The position numbers and the translations under genes were made by a program. A DNA stretch of 64,000 bases from Bin5 sp965116395 (GTDB taxonomy: Bacteria; Chloroflexota; Anaerolineae; Caldilineales; Caldilineaceae), in the NCBI GenBank assembly GCA_965116395.1, contig OZ220684.1, positions 4,650,001-4,714,000 of the forward strand, in the 5' to 3' direction. This document shows, piece after piece, positions 45,849 to 55,336 of the stretch (position 1 is the first letter of the stretch; every line of letters begins with the position of its first letter). A model generated the notes under the pieces. It saw only the letters and a list, made by a program, of their open reading frames with translations. It was not told where the DNA came from and made no database searches.

Positions 45849-46325
45849 ATGTACAACCATGCCCCCAGTGACTATCGCTGCCCATTCTGCTCAGTAGCCG
45901 CCGGTCAGGAGAACGAGTTCACTTACACCGTCGCCAGCGACATTGTGCTGCGTACCAGTGACCTTGTGGGCTTCATTTCTTCGCACTGGTGGCCTCGCAA
46001 TCCGGGGCATGTCATCCTGATTCCCCGCGACCACTACGAAAACATTTACGATCTGCCGCAGAAATATGGAGCTGAACTCCTGAGCGCCAGTCGCCGCATC
46101 GCACTCGCGATGAAGGCCGCCTACAGCTGCGACGGCATTTCAACCCGCCAGCACAACGAGCCTGCAGGCATGCAGGACGTGTGGCACTTTCACCAGCACG
46201 TTTTTCCCCGTTACTCTGGCGACGAACTGTACGCCCGCACAGCCGAGCGGTTCCGCACAACACCATCTCAGCGCTTGCCCTACGCCGAAAAGCTGCGGGC
46301 TGCAGTGGCAGACTTGAGGCATTAG
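45849..46325 (+). CDS. HIT-family hydrolase
   Basis: This 158-residue protein is a histidine-triad enzyme, which hydrolyses or transfers nucleoside monophosphate groups. The triad is HFHQHVFPR near residue 117. The preceding family block PRNPGHVILIPRDHYENI lies near residue 52. An N-terminal CPFC pair is typical of zinc-binding HIT proteins. The ATG at 45849 fits the family N-terminus (YRCPFC). It is 10 bp after the hypothetical gene and 12 bp before the aminotransferase gene. Confidence 0.9.
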   Translation: MYNHAPSDYRCPFCSVAAGQENEFTYTVASDIVLRTSDLVGFISSHWWPRNPGHVILIPRDHYENIYDLPQKYGAELLSASRRIALAMKAAYSCDGISTRQHNEPAGMQDVWHFHQHVFPRYSGDELYARTAERFRTTPSQRLPYAEKLRAAVADLRH

Positions 46326-46337
46326 AAAGGCTTGCGA

Positions 46338-47495
46338 ATGTCGCTCTCCTTACCCCTTCCACATCTCGCCGAACAGTACCTGCTCGACCCGGATGTCGTC
46401 TACCTCAATCACGGCAGCTTTGGCGCCGTGCCGCGCCCTGTCTTCGATAGTTATCAGCACTGGCAGAGAGAATTGGATGCCAATCCCAGCCACTTTGTGG
46501 GAAGACGGGCCCCCGAACTGCTTGCCGCGGCCAGAGAAAAACTCGGCGCCTTCATCAACGCTTCGGCAAATGATCTGACATTCGTTCCCAATGTTACCTA
46601 TGGGTTGAACATCGTTGCCCGCTCTCTCCATCTGAAGGAAGGCGACGTAGTCCTCACGACCGATCATGAATACGGAGCAATCGATCGCACCTGGCGTTTC
46701 AACTGTGAAAAGAGCGGAGCCCAGCTCGTGAATCAGCCAATCTCGGTTCCGGTCGCAGACCCCGCCAATGTTGTCGAGCAGATTTGGGCAGGCGTGAACG
46801 AGAACACAAGTGTGATCTCGATGAGTCACATAACGTCGCCAAGCGCTTTGATTTTGCCTGTGGAAGAGATCTGCCGGCGTGCCAGAGAGGCAGGGATCAT
46901 TACCGTCATCGACGGTGCCCATGCACCCGGTCAGTTGGACGTGGACATGGAGGAAATTGGCGCCGACTTCTACTGCGGCAACTGTCACAAATGGCTGAGC
47001 AGCGCTCGGGGCGCAGGTTTTCTCCACTCGCGGCCGGAGCGGCAATCTCTGTTGGAACCCCTGGTCGTCAGCCACGGTTGGGATCGTGAAGAACCCGGCC
47101 CATCAAAGTTTCAGGACTACTTCACATGGGTGGGAACGATCGACCCTGCCGCCTACTTGAGCGTTCCCGCAGCCATCGACTTTCACCAGCAGAACGACTG
47201 GGGCAGCGTACGTCTTGCTTGCAAGGAGCTTCTTAAGGAGAGCGAAGAGCGCATTCTGGCAATGTCCGGACTGCCGCCCATCAGCCCTTCGTCAATGTGG
47301 TCCCAGATGCGTCTGGTGCTTCTTCCCGGCAAGGTCGAATCCTATCAGCGGCTTTGGGAGGAAGATCGCATCGTTGTACCGGTTGGCCAACATCGCGGCC
47401 AGCCCGGCGTTCGCATTTCCGTCCAGGCATACAATAGCCCCGCTGATCTCGAAAAGCTGATCCTTGCCTTGCAGAAGGCGGCGTCGGCCAGCTGA
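46338..47495 (+). CDS. Class V aminotransferase (isopenicillin-N-epimerase-like)
   Basis: This 385-residue PLP enzyme belongs to the class V aminotransferase family, group of isopenicillin N epimerase and cysteine-desulfurase-like proteins. YLNHGSFGAVPRPV near residue 20 is the group's N-terminal signature. The PLP lysine is in GNCHKWLSSARGAGFL near residue 218, and DGAHAPGQLDVD supplies the PLP aspartate. The start at 46338 has an AAAGG Shine-Dalgarno; an in-frame TTG lies six bases upstream. The substrate is not decidable from sequence. Confidence 0.87.
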   Translation: MSLSLPLPHLAEQYLLDPDVVYLNHGSFGAVPRPVFDSYQHWQRELDANPSHFVGRRAPELLAAAREKLGAFINASANDLTFVPNVTYGLNIVARSLHLKEGDVVLTTDHEYGAIDRTWRFNCEKSGAQLVNQPISVPVADPANVVEQIWAGVNENTSVISMSHITSPSALILPVEEICRRAREAGIITVIDGAHAPGQLDVDMEEIGADFYCGNCHKWLSSARGAGFLHSRPERQSLLEPLVVSHGWDREEPGPSKFQDYFTWVGTIDPAAYLSVPAAIDFHQQNDWGSVRLACKELLKESEERILAMSGLPPISPSSMWSQMRLVLLPGKVESYQRLWEEDRIVVPVGQHRGQPGVRISVQAYNSPADLEKLILALQKAASAS

Positions 47496-47523
47496 AATAC
47501 TAGCCTGTCAACTCCCTGCCCGT

Positions 47524-47544
47524 CCCGGCACTTCCCGTGCTGGG
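47524..47544. terminator. Hairpin between convergent genes
   Basis: An 8-bp stem (CCCGGCAC with GTGCTGGG, one G-T pair) encloses a 5-base loop between the ends of the aminotransferase and the ABC permease genes. The position suits a shared terminator, but no T run follows on either strand. Confidence 0.4.
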
Positions 47545-47564
47545 GGTTGCCCTGTTCCTGCGCT

Positions 47565-48791
47565 CTATGCGTGCCGCAACAGGCGCACAATCTCGACGAT
47601 TCCGGGCCTCTTGCCGTACATCAACATCCCCAGCCGGAAAACCTTCCCTCCCAGCCATAAGACGAGCGGAATCGTTGCCAACAGGACAGCGATGCTGACT
47701 CCCACATCGACCCAAGGCAACTCAGCCAGAGGAAGGCGCATCATCATTGTCGTCGGCGCCGTCAGCGGGAACCACGAAAGCACACGTACAACCATCGCAT
47801 CCGGATTCGTCATGATTACGCCAGCCAACATCATGGGAATCGCAGCGACAAAAATAACCATGCCGGTTATCTGCTGGCTCTCCTGGAAACTGGACCCCAA
47901 CGTACCTATCGCTCCAATCAGCACGGCATACACTGTGAATCCCAGAATGTAGTAAATAAACGCCAGCCCAAATACCTCCACCCGCGTAAAAAACGGCAGG
48001 ATTATCCCCGCCAGCAGAGCCAGCCCGCCGCCAAGACCGGATGCTGACGCAATCCAAACAGCAATCTGCGTCAGCCCCAGTGCCCCAAGCCCAATTACCT
48101 TTCCTGCCAGCAGCTGTTGCGGTGTAACCGATGAAAGGACAATCTCAATTATCCTGCTCGACTTTTCCTCGGCAACGCTGCGAACGAGATAGCCGGCCGA
48201 GACGAAAATGGTGACTGCCAGCAGGATGCCGAACATGAAGGGAATGATTAAGCTCAGAACCTGGCTGGCAACTCCCCCTGAAGCCTGACCTTGTTCGCTG
48301 ACATACTCGATCTGTGCATCGAAGGGATCGATCAGTCGCGCCCGCAGCGTGCCATCGTCAATTTCCTGAACCAGATGCGCCATGAAGAAAGCACGCAACC
48401 CGCTCGTCCCAGGTCCCGAAAACCTGCTCTCTGCAGTTACAACCTTCACGTCCTCTTGCTGAGGATAGCTTTCCGGCACCACTACTACCCTCGTCACTAC
48501 TTCATCTTCCAGGGCTGTGCGGGCATCTGCCTCATCACTATACTGAACATACTCTGGCCCGAACCGGGGCATGATAGGGGTGAACCTGCCGGAATGGTCG
48601 ACGACCGCAGTGACGTCCGGGCCGTCGTCAAACATGCGAACCAACGCCCCTCCGGCTTGACGACCAAAGAAAACACTGACAAGAAGCGCGACGACACCCA
48701 GCAGCGGCACAAGCGATGTAAATATAATAAAGTCAGGACGCCGGACATTTACCTTGTATTCATGCCAGGCAATTGTAAGAACTCTGTTCAT
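47565..48791 (-). CDS. ABC-2 type exporter permease (NatB-like)
   Basis: This 408-residue protein is an ABC-2 family permease. It has one helix near the N-terminus (FIIFTSLVPLLGVVALLVSVFFG), a long extracytoplasmic region of about 150 residues and a cluster of five or six helices in the C-terminal half. The motif VRSVAEEKSSRIIEIVLSSV near residue 208 is typical of NatB-like Na+ or drug exporters. The matching ATPase gene is upstream on the same strand, but 441 bp away with copy E of the dispersed element between. The substrate is unknown. Confidence 0.88.
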   Translation of the reverse strand: MNRVLTIAWHEYKVNVRRPDFIIFTSLVPLLGVVALLVSVFFGRQAGGALVRMFDDGPDVTAVVDHSGRFTPIMPRFGPEYVQYSDEADARTALEDEVVTRVVVVPESYPQQEDVKVVTAESRFSGPGTSGLRAFFMAHLVQEIDDGTLRARLIDPFDAQIEYVSEQGQASGGVASQVLSLIIPFMFGILLAVTIFVSAGYLVRSVAEEKSSRIIEIVLSSVTPQQLLAGKVIGLGALGLTQIAVWIASASGLGGGLALLAGIILPFFTRVEVFGLAFIYYILGFTVYAVLIGAIGTLGSSFQESQQITGMVIFVAAIPMMLAGVIMTNPDAMVVRVLSWFPLTAPTTMMMRLPLAELPWVDVGVSIAVLLATIPLVLWLGGKVFRLGMLMYGKRPGIVEIVRLLRHA

Positions 48792-48970
48792 AACGGCTCT
48801 TGAAAAGATTGGTCAATAAGATTTCGAACCTGGCCCAACTCGGATACGCGCCGTTGTCCGTTAAACATATCGCGATACCAGCATCGACTGAAACTACGCA
48901 GCCACAACTAATTTGCGATCCTGAATCAGGCGAGCAAAGGTGTACTTTCAACTCTCTACCTTCTTATGGG

Positions 48971-49049
48971 CGGTCGGGCCTTCGGCCCTCCCTTGTGCAG
49001 GGGCTGCGCCCCCGCAACGCCCCCCTCCAAAACCATCCCTCACCGACCG
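48971..49049 (+). repeat. Dispersed GC-rich element, copy E
   Basis: A 79-bp copy with intact CGGTCGG (48971-48977) and CCGACCG (49043-49049) arms and both internal hairpins, lying within the ABC exporter operon between the ATPase and permease genes. The remaining part of the 48792-49232 interval shows no gene. Confidence 0.9.
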
Positions 49050-49232
49050 TGTCCGCTCATTCCAGCAGTGCCGCTCCAGCGACCTGGCTGCCGCCAACCG
49101 AATATGCATTCAGATTGCCTGAATGGCAGCAGGGATAGGGGGCTTGTCATGACAGGCACTGTATATGGCCTAATAGTTACAATCGACTGAGTTCAACCGC
49201 CCATTGCCAATGCTTTCAGCTCCCGGCCGCCC

Positions 49233-50135
<903 letters not shown>

Positions 50136-50531
50136 AGCACGACCATATCAAATAGCATCGAAAATGCAGGAATTTCAATAGACAGTGTCATTAGCACAGC
50201 TTGGGTATCGCAGCCATAGTGCCCTCTTATTTGCCAGTGGTCACGGTTCCTGAATTGACTCTGCCAGAACGATGCGCCTGATTCTGGCTGCATCACTTGC
50301 GCAAGACCCACTGGCAGTCACACCTGGATCCATCGTAATGCAGTACGCACTACCTCTACGAAAGTTTCTGACAGCCTACCCAGCCACACCATACCCCCCC
50401 GTAGGGGCAGGCCCTGTGCCTGCCCTGGCGCGCCTCTATATGCCGGAACACATTATCACCCACCGTCGCCGCGCATTCCACTCCTTACTCTTTCGCCCTA
50501 ATTGTGGGATGCCCCCTTTCTTTCACACCTC
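50136..50531. other. Intergenic stretch with a GC hairpin
   Basis: No gene. A perfect 8-bp stem (GGGCAGGC 50405-50412 with GCCTGCCC 50418-50425, loop CCTGT) lies in a CCCCCC-GTAGGGGC context. The sequence type, GTAGGGGCAGG..., recalls REP-like elements common in environmental bacteria; only this copy is in the window. Confidence 0.5.
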
Positions 50532-50561
50532 TTGACATACCAGAGCCGCCTATGCTAACCT
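50532..50561 (+). promoter_or_regulatory. Promoter of the SAM riboswitch operon
   Basis: A perfect TTGACA at 50532-50537 is followed by TGCTAACCT (50553-50561), a possible extended -10 at 18 bases. It lies 30 bases before the riboswitch aptamer. Confidence 0.5.
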
Positions 50562-50590
50562 TCCCCCATCGCACATTACGAACAGAAATC

Positions 50591-50863
50591 TCTTATCCAG
50601 AGTGGGGGGAGGGAACGGCCCTATGATCCCCCGGCAACCCGCCGGAGCCCCGGTTCTCGGTTGCTGACTGTATGACGGTATGCCTGTCCGTCTGGCACGA
50701 TGCGAAAATCGCGTCCATGTTCAGCGCCCGGCCTTGCCTATTCAGTCAGTCCCGTTAGCCGTGCTCAGCAGGTGCCAATTCCGACGAGTCCAACAAGGCT
50801 CGAAAGATGAGATCATCCTTAACTTGAACAACCCTCTGGATTCTCTCGGAGGGATTTCTTTTT
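50591..50863 (+). promoter_or_regulatory. SAM-I (S-box) riboswitch with terminator platform
   Basis: The aptamer starts with TCTTATCCAGAG, then GGAGGGAACGGCCC-TATGA and CGGCAACC, and ends with GGTGCCAATTCC (50771-50782) and GATGAGA (50806-50812). TCTTATC (50591-50597) pairs with GATGAGA as helix P1. These are the conserved S-box elements. About 130 bases separate GCAACC from GGTGC, more than usual, and contain extra stems (CTGACTG 50664 with CAGTCAG 50743; GACGG/CCGTC within). A terminator follows at 50832-50863. The known family binds S-adenosylmethionine and turns expression off when it is abundant. Confidence 0.93.
50832..50863 (+). terminator. Riboswitch terminator before mtnA
   Basis: An 8-bp stem (CCCTCTGG 50832-50839 with TCGGAGGG 50846-50853, two wobble pairs) encloses ATTCTC and is followed by ATTTCTTTTT. 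It ends 15 bases before the mtnA start and is the natural expression platform of the SAM-I aptamer. Confidence 0.85.
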
Positions 50864-50878
50864 GAAGAAGGGAGATCC

Positions 50879-51973
50879 ATGATGCGCACCGTCTATTGGC
50901 AGGACGGAAAAGTAAAAATGATCGATCAACGATTGTTGCCCGGCGAGGAGGTAATAGCCGAATTTGCAACCGTTGCCGAAGTTGCGCGCAGCATCAGCGA
51001 AATGTATGTCAGGGGCGCGCCCGCCATTGGCGCCACCGCCGCCTACGGCATGGCCCTGGCCGCGAACGTCAGTGACGCCACCGAAAATGGCGACCTGCTC
51101 AACGACCTTCGCCTGGCCAAAGATACACTCGACGCAGCTCGTCCCACCGCAGTGAATCTGAGTTGGGCCACCCGCCGCCTCCTGTCCTTGGCCGAAGAAA
51201 TAGCTGCCAATAAACCATCCTCGGAGGGCAGTGTCGCCGACCTGCGAAGCGTGCTTCTGGCCGAGGCCGAGGCGCTGGCTGACGAAGACATCCAAATAAA
51301 CCGCCGCATGGGTTACAACGGTGCCGCTGTCGTGCCGGATGGCGCCAATCTGCTCCATCACTGCAACACCGGTTCGCTCGCTACCGTAGACTTCGGCACC
51401 GCCTTGGGCGTCATCTATGCCTGCCATGAACAGGGCAAACAAATCCATGTCTGGGTCGACGAGACCCGTCCACGCCTCCAGGGCGCTCGCCTGACCGCCT
51501 GGGAGCTGATGCGAGCCGAAGTGCCCATGCATCTCATCGCCGACAATGCCGCCGGGCACCTGATGCGCACCGGCCAGGTTGATGTCGTCGTATTCGGAGC
51601 CGACCGCGTCGCCGCCAATGGCGATGTCGCTAACAAGATTGGCACCTATAAGATCGCGGTAGTCGCACGGGAGAACGGAATTCCCGTTTATTGCGTAGCC
51701 CCAACCAGTACTGTCGACCTGGACCTTCCCGACGGAGACCACATCCCTATCGAAGAACGGGGCGATGAAGAGGTGGTTGAAATCGGCGCACGTTCGATCG
51801 CGCCTGCAAACGTTCCAGTGTACAACCCGGCCTTTGACATCACCCCCAACCGTTATGTAACCGGTATCGTTACTGAAGAGGGCATCTGCTACCCCCCGTT
51901 CAAACAGAGTTTGCGCACGGCAGTAGAAAAGGGTCGCGCCGCAATCGAGGCGGAGCGCGCAGAAAGAGAATAA
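50879..51973 (+). CDS. mtnA: Methylthioribose-1-phosphate isomerase
   Basis: This 364-residue enzyme converts 5-methylthioribose-1-phosphate to the ribulose form in methionine salvage. The phosphate region is MYVRGAPAIGATAAYG (residues 42-57). The catalytic cysteine is in HHCNTGSLATVDFG near residue 162, and the catalytic aspartate is in VFGADRVAANGDV near 242. The length is normal. It is directly under the SAM-I riboswitch, with a GGGAGA Shine-Dalgarno; ATGATG gives two adjacent starts. The eIF2B-alpha-like ribose-1,5-bisphosphate isomerases are the main alternative, but the context favours MtnA. Confidence 0.93.
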   Translation: MMRTVYWQDGKVKMIDQRLLPGEEVIAEFATVAEVARSISEMYVRGAPAIGATAAYGMALAANVSDATENGDLLNDLRLAKDTLDAARPTAVNLSWATRRLLSLAEEIAANKPSSEGSVADLRSVLLAEAEALADEDIQINRRMGYNGAAVVPDGANLLHHCNTGSLATVDFGTALGVIYACHEQGKQIHVWVDETRPRLQGARLTAWELMRAEVPMHLIADNAAGHLMRTGQVDVVVFGADRVAANGDVANKIGTYKIAVVARENGIPVYCVAPTSTVDLDLPDGDHIPIEERGDEEVVEIGARSIAPANVPVYNPAFDITPNRYVTGIVTEEGICYPPFKQSLRTAVEKGRAAIEAERAERE

Positions 51974-51979
51974 CTCGCT

Positions 51980-52582
51980 ATGAACGATATCCACAGATTT
52001 GATAACATTTGCGTCTACTGCGGATCCAGCGCCGGCGTTGAAGCCGAATATTCACGGAAAGCCGCTGCCCTGGGAACAGAGATTGCTCGTCGAGGCTATG
52101 GACTCGTCTATGGCGGTGGCAACCTTGGCCTGATGGGGGCGGTCAGTAGAGCAGCCCATTCAGGCGGCGCTACCGTCTACGGCATCATTCCCGGTCCACT
52201 TGCCGCAAAAGAGATAGCTGGCGAAACAATAGGCAACATCGAGGTCGTCGAAACGATGCATCAGCGCAAGGCTCGGATGGCAGAGTTGGCCGACGCTTTC
52301 ATTACCTTGCCCGGCGGCTTCGGCACTCTGGAAGAATTGTTCGAAACGATCTCCTGGATCCAGCTCGGCATTCACAGCAAACCGATGGGCCTTCTCAATG
52401 TTAACGGCTTCTATGATCCTTTGCGTCAGATGCTCGAGCATCAGATTGATCAGGGGTTTATCCCCTTCCGCTATCACCAGCTGCTTGTCATCGAAGAGGA
52501 ACCTTCGGCCTTGATCGACGGCTTGCTCAATCATGAGTCGCCAAGCAGCTCGGTCCAGTGGATCACATCGGAACAGGCATAA
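51980..52582 (+). CDS. LOG-family nucleotide phosphoribohydrolase
   Basis: This 200-residue protein is a TIGR00730/LOG-family enzyme. VYGGGNLGLMGAVS lies near residue 39 and the signature PGGFGTLEE near residue 111. The family cleaves the N-glycosidic bond of nucleoside 5'-monophosphates (cytokinin-type or AMP). It starts six bases after mtnA and is in the same operon. A role in purine turnover alongside the adenosine-handling genes is plausible, but inferred. Confidence 0.9.
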   Translation: MNDIHRFDNICVYCGSSAGVEAEYSRKAAALGTEIARRGYGLVYGGGNLGLMGAVSRAAHSGGATVYGIIPGPLAAKEIAGETIGNIEVVETMHQRKARMAELADAFITLPGGFGTLEELFETISWIQLGIHSKPMGLLNVNGFYDPLRQMLEHQIDQGFIPFRYHQLLVIEEEPSALIDGLLNHESPSSSVQWITSEQA

Positions 52583-52664
52583 CGAATTCTCTAAGCGCCG
52601 GCAATTTCTTGTATTGGCGGACGTCCAGCCCTGCCACCATCTACACTAAAGACTAAAGACGAAA

Positions 52665-53405
52665 TTGTCAGCCAACAAGAGCAGACCTGGCCAAATCGTT
52701 GCCCTCGGGGGCCACAACATCACCGGCGGCGATGACAATTCGGCGCTGAGCCGCTATATCTTGGACCAGGCTGCCGCCGAGCGCCCAAAAATCTGCTTTC
52801 TGTCGCAAGGGAGCAGCGAAGACGATCTCTATATTGCGAACTTCTATCGCCACTTTCTGGAATTTGACGTTCAGCCTTCTGACCTTTCTCTATTCAAGCC
52901 CCACACTGCCAACATTGCAGATTTTCTCTTGGAGCAGAATGTGATCTATGTGGGTGGTGGCAATACAAAGTCGATGCTCGCTGTGTGGCGAGAATGGGGC
53001 GTTGACCAAACTCTGCGCCAAGCCTGGGAGCAGGGCACCGTCCTCTCGGGCGTCAGCGCCGGCGCGATCTGCTGGTTTGAGCAAGGCCTCACCGATTCAA
53101 TACCCGGCAACCTGACACCCCTCGACTGCCTTGGTTTCCTGCCAGGCAGTTGCGCGCCGCATTACGACGGTGAGACCGACCGACGCCCCAGCTTTCATCG
53201 CCTGATCGAAAAAAACGAAATAGCGGCCGGCTATGGGATCGACGACAACGCCGGCCTTCATTTCATCGGCGCTGAACTCTGTCGCGTAATTGCTTCCAGC
53301 GCCGGCGCCACCGCCTATCGGGTCGAACGCGGGGCATCCGGTGTTTCCGAAACAGGGTTGGATGCTTCAACAATGGTTGGCCTGACCGCCAGCGGCGCCA
53401 ACTAA
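52665..53405 (+). CDS. Peptidase E-like (S51) protein
   Basis: This 246-residue protein belongs to the S51 peptidase / class I glutamine-amidotransferase-like superfamily. The nucleophile elbow GVSAGAICWFE puts the catalytic serine near residue 125, as in dipeptidase E and cyanophycinase-like enzymes. IYVGGGNTKSMLAVW before it is also typical. The ORF begins with TTG at 52665; the gene has no strong Shine-Dalgarno and the true start is uncertain. It lies 82 bp after the LOG gene in the riboswitch operon. The biological substrate is unknown. Confidence 0.8.
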   Translation: MSANKSRPGQIVALGGHNITGGDDNSALSRYILDQAAAERPKICFLSQGSSEDDLYIANFYRHFLEFDVQPSDLSLFKPHTANIADFLLEQNVIYVGGGNTKSMLAVWREWGVDQTLRQAWEQGTVLSGVSAGAICWFEQGLTDSIPGNLTPLDCLGFLPGSCAPHYDGETDRRPSFHRLIEKNEIAAGYGIDDNAGLHFIGAELCRVIASSAGATAYRVERGASGVSETGLDASTMVGLTASGAN

Positions 53406-53437
53406 CACTTCGAAACAGACATACGAACGGACTCTAA

Positions 53438-54394
53438 ATGAAAATCGTCGTTTCCGGCTCCATCGCTTATGACTACCTGATGACCTTCCCCGGCCGGTTC
53501 ACCGATCAGATCATCCCCGAAAAACTGACCCGCCTCAGCGTCAGCTTTCTTGTCGACGAAATGGTCCGCCAGCGCGGGGGCACCGCCGCCAACATTGCCT
53601 ACTCGCTCAAACTCCTGGGTGGAGACCCGATACTCTTCGGAACAGTGGGCCAGGATTTCGGCGACTATGCGGCCTGGCTGCAGGAACACGGTATCCGCAC
53701 TGATCATGTCGTCGAGATTCCAGACAAGTTCACCGCCAGCTTTTTCGTCAGCACCGACGATGAGCAGAACCAGATCGCCAACTTCTATCCAGGCGCCATG
53801 AGCGACTGCCGCACGATCTCACTGGCCAATCAAGGGTTGACCGACGCCGACGTCATAATCATCAGCCCCAACGATCCCCAGGCCATGCTCAACTATACAG
53901 CTGAATGCCGAGACCTTGGCATCCCCTTTGCCTACGACCCCAGTCAGCAAACAGCCCGCCTCAGCGGAGAAGACCTTCGCCATAGCATTCCCGGCGCCAA
54001 GTGGCTGATGGTCAACGACTATGAAATGGCCGTGATCGAGGAGAAAACCGGCTGGGCCCGGCAGACGATTCTTCAGGAAGTCGAAACGCTTATCGTTACC
54101 GAAGGCCGCGCAGGGAGTCTCATCTACCACGATGGCGAACTGTATCGTATACCGGTAGCGCCGCCCCAAAAGGTGGCCGAGCCTACCGGCGTTGGCGACG
54201 CCTACCGCGGCGCCTTCTTCGCCGCCCACTGCGCCGGACTGCCGGTCGACGTTTGCGGCCGCGTCGGCGCCATGTGTGCCACCTATGTCCTGGAACAGAT
54301 CGGGACGACTAACCACAACTTTACACTGGATGAGTTTGCGCTCCGCTATCAGCAGACCTTCGATGAGGAGCTTCTCTGGGGAGAACCGGCCTGA
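53438..54394 (+). CDS. PfkB-family kinase, adenosine-kinase-like
   Basis: This 318-residue protein is a PfkB/ribokinase-family enzyme. The N-terminal region RGGTAANIAYSLKLLGG (residues 46-62) and the catalytic PTGVGDAYRGAF near residue 249 are both present. GVGDAYRGAF is the form I associate with bacterial and archaeal adenosine-kinase-like proteins rather than sugar kinases. The context supports this: adenosine is released by AhcY, encoded two genes later. The kinase would convert it to AMP and pull SAH hydrolysis forward. This assignment is partly inferred from the operon. Confidence 0.82.
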   Translation: MKIVVSGSIAYDYLMTFPGRFTDQIIPEKLTRLSVSFLVDEMVRQRGGTAANIAYSLKLLGGDPILFGTVGQDFGDYAAWLQEHGIRTDHVVEIPDKFTASFFVSTDDEQNQIANFYPGAMSDCRTISLANQGLTDADVIIISPNDPQAMLNYTAECRDLGIPFAYDPSQQTARLSGEDLRHSIPGAKWLMVNDYEMAVIEEKTGWARQTILQEVETLIVTEGRAGSLIYHDGELYRIPVAPPQKVAEPTGVGDAYRGAFFAAHCAGLPVDVCGRVGAMCATYVLEQIGTTNHNFTLDEFALRYQQTFDEELLWGEPA

Positions 54395-54395
54395 A

Positions 54396-55259
54396 ATGCA
54401 GGACAGCAACGACATCGACAGGGCGGTGAAAGGCATCCTGGCACAGGATCCCGTCTGGACTGCCTACGCCATCGCCGACCTGCGTCCAGACCTGGCGCCC
54501 TTCTGCAGTTGGACCGTCGCGTCTGACGCCTGCGGACTTGCGCTCCTCTTTACCGGCCTTGAGCCACCGATTCTGCTTACCGCCGGATCCTCGGAAGGAG
54601 TGGCAGCCGCCCTGAACGATGCCGCGTTGCCTAAGGAGATATTTCTGAGCGTCAGAGAGTCGCATATTCCAGCGGTACAACAACACTATGCGCGCGTCGA
54701 ACGGCACGAAATGCTGCGCATGGCCCTTGCCCCGGGTCAGCAAGTGCCAGAACCATCAATACCTACAGTTCCCCTTTCAACTGCTGACAAACTCAGGCTG
54801 CAGTCCTTGTACCAGCATGGCGGTGAATTTGCGCCTGATGCATTCACCACCAGCCAGCTGCGCGACGGCTTTTTCTTCGGCATTGAAGACAGACGCGGTC
54901 ACCTGGCTGCCGCCGGAGGCACGCATATGGCCTACCGCCGGAAAAACGCGACATCGCCAGGCCTACAGAAGAGCCAGAGTCAGAAATCCGACTCGATTGA
55001 CTGCATCCTTGCTCAAGATGTCGCCGCCATCGGCAACATTTACTCCCGACCCGACTGCCGCGGCCGCGGATTCGGCACGGCAGTAACAGCACGAATCACG
55101 CAAGCACTGCAAGCCGATGGTTACAAATTCATTGTTTTGAATGTAAGCAAGCAAAATTTGGTTGCCAAATCCATATATGAGAAGCTAGGATTTGCCAGGC
55201 ACTGCCTGTTTGTTGAGGGTGTTGCCAAGAGGGTTCAGGAATCGAATACCTTTGCGTGA
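54396..55259 (+). CDS. GNAT-family acetyltransferase
   Basis: This 287-residue protein has a C-terminal GNAT domain. Acetyl-CoA binding motif A is RPDCRGRGFGTAVTARI near residue 212, followed by VLNVSKQNLVAKSIYEKLGF (ends VLNVSKQ and YEKLGF). The N-terminal half is a second, diverged domain. The ATG at 54396 overlaps the upstream PfkB stop codon, so translation is probably coupled. Acceptor unknown. A run of such GNAT enzymes is common in salvage operons without an obvious function. Confidence 0.82.
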   Translation: MQDSNDIDRAVKGILAQDPVWTAYAIADLRPDLAPFCSWTVASDACGLALLFTGLEPPILLTAGSSEGVAAALNDAALPKEIFLSVRESHIPAVQQHYARVERHEMLRMALAPGQQVPEPSIPTVPLSTADKLRLQSLYQHGGEFAPDAFTTSQLRDGFFFGIEDRRGHLAAAGGTHMAYRRKNATSPGLQKSQSQKSDSIDCILAQDVAAIGNIYSRPDCRGRGFGTAVTARITQALQADGYKFIVLNVSKQNLVAKSIYEKLGFARHCLFVEGVAKRVQESNTFA

Positions 55260-55336
55260 GGAAAAATGCCTTCACACATAACCTTCGATTGCTTACCCTA
55301 CATTGCTACCACGACTTGCAAGGAGTCTTCCCAAAT

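Noticed and set aside
50819..51994. 391-codon minus-strand frame opposite mtnA
   Set aside because: It overlaps the riboswitch terminator and the well-conserved mtnA; it is a shadow of that GC-rich gene.
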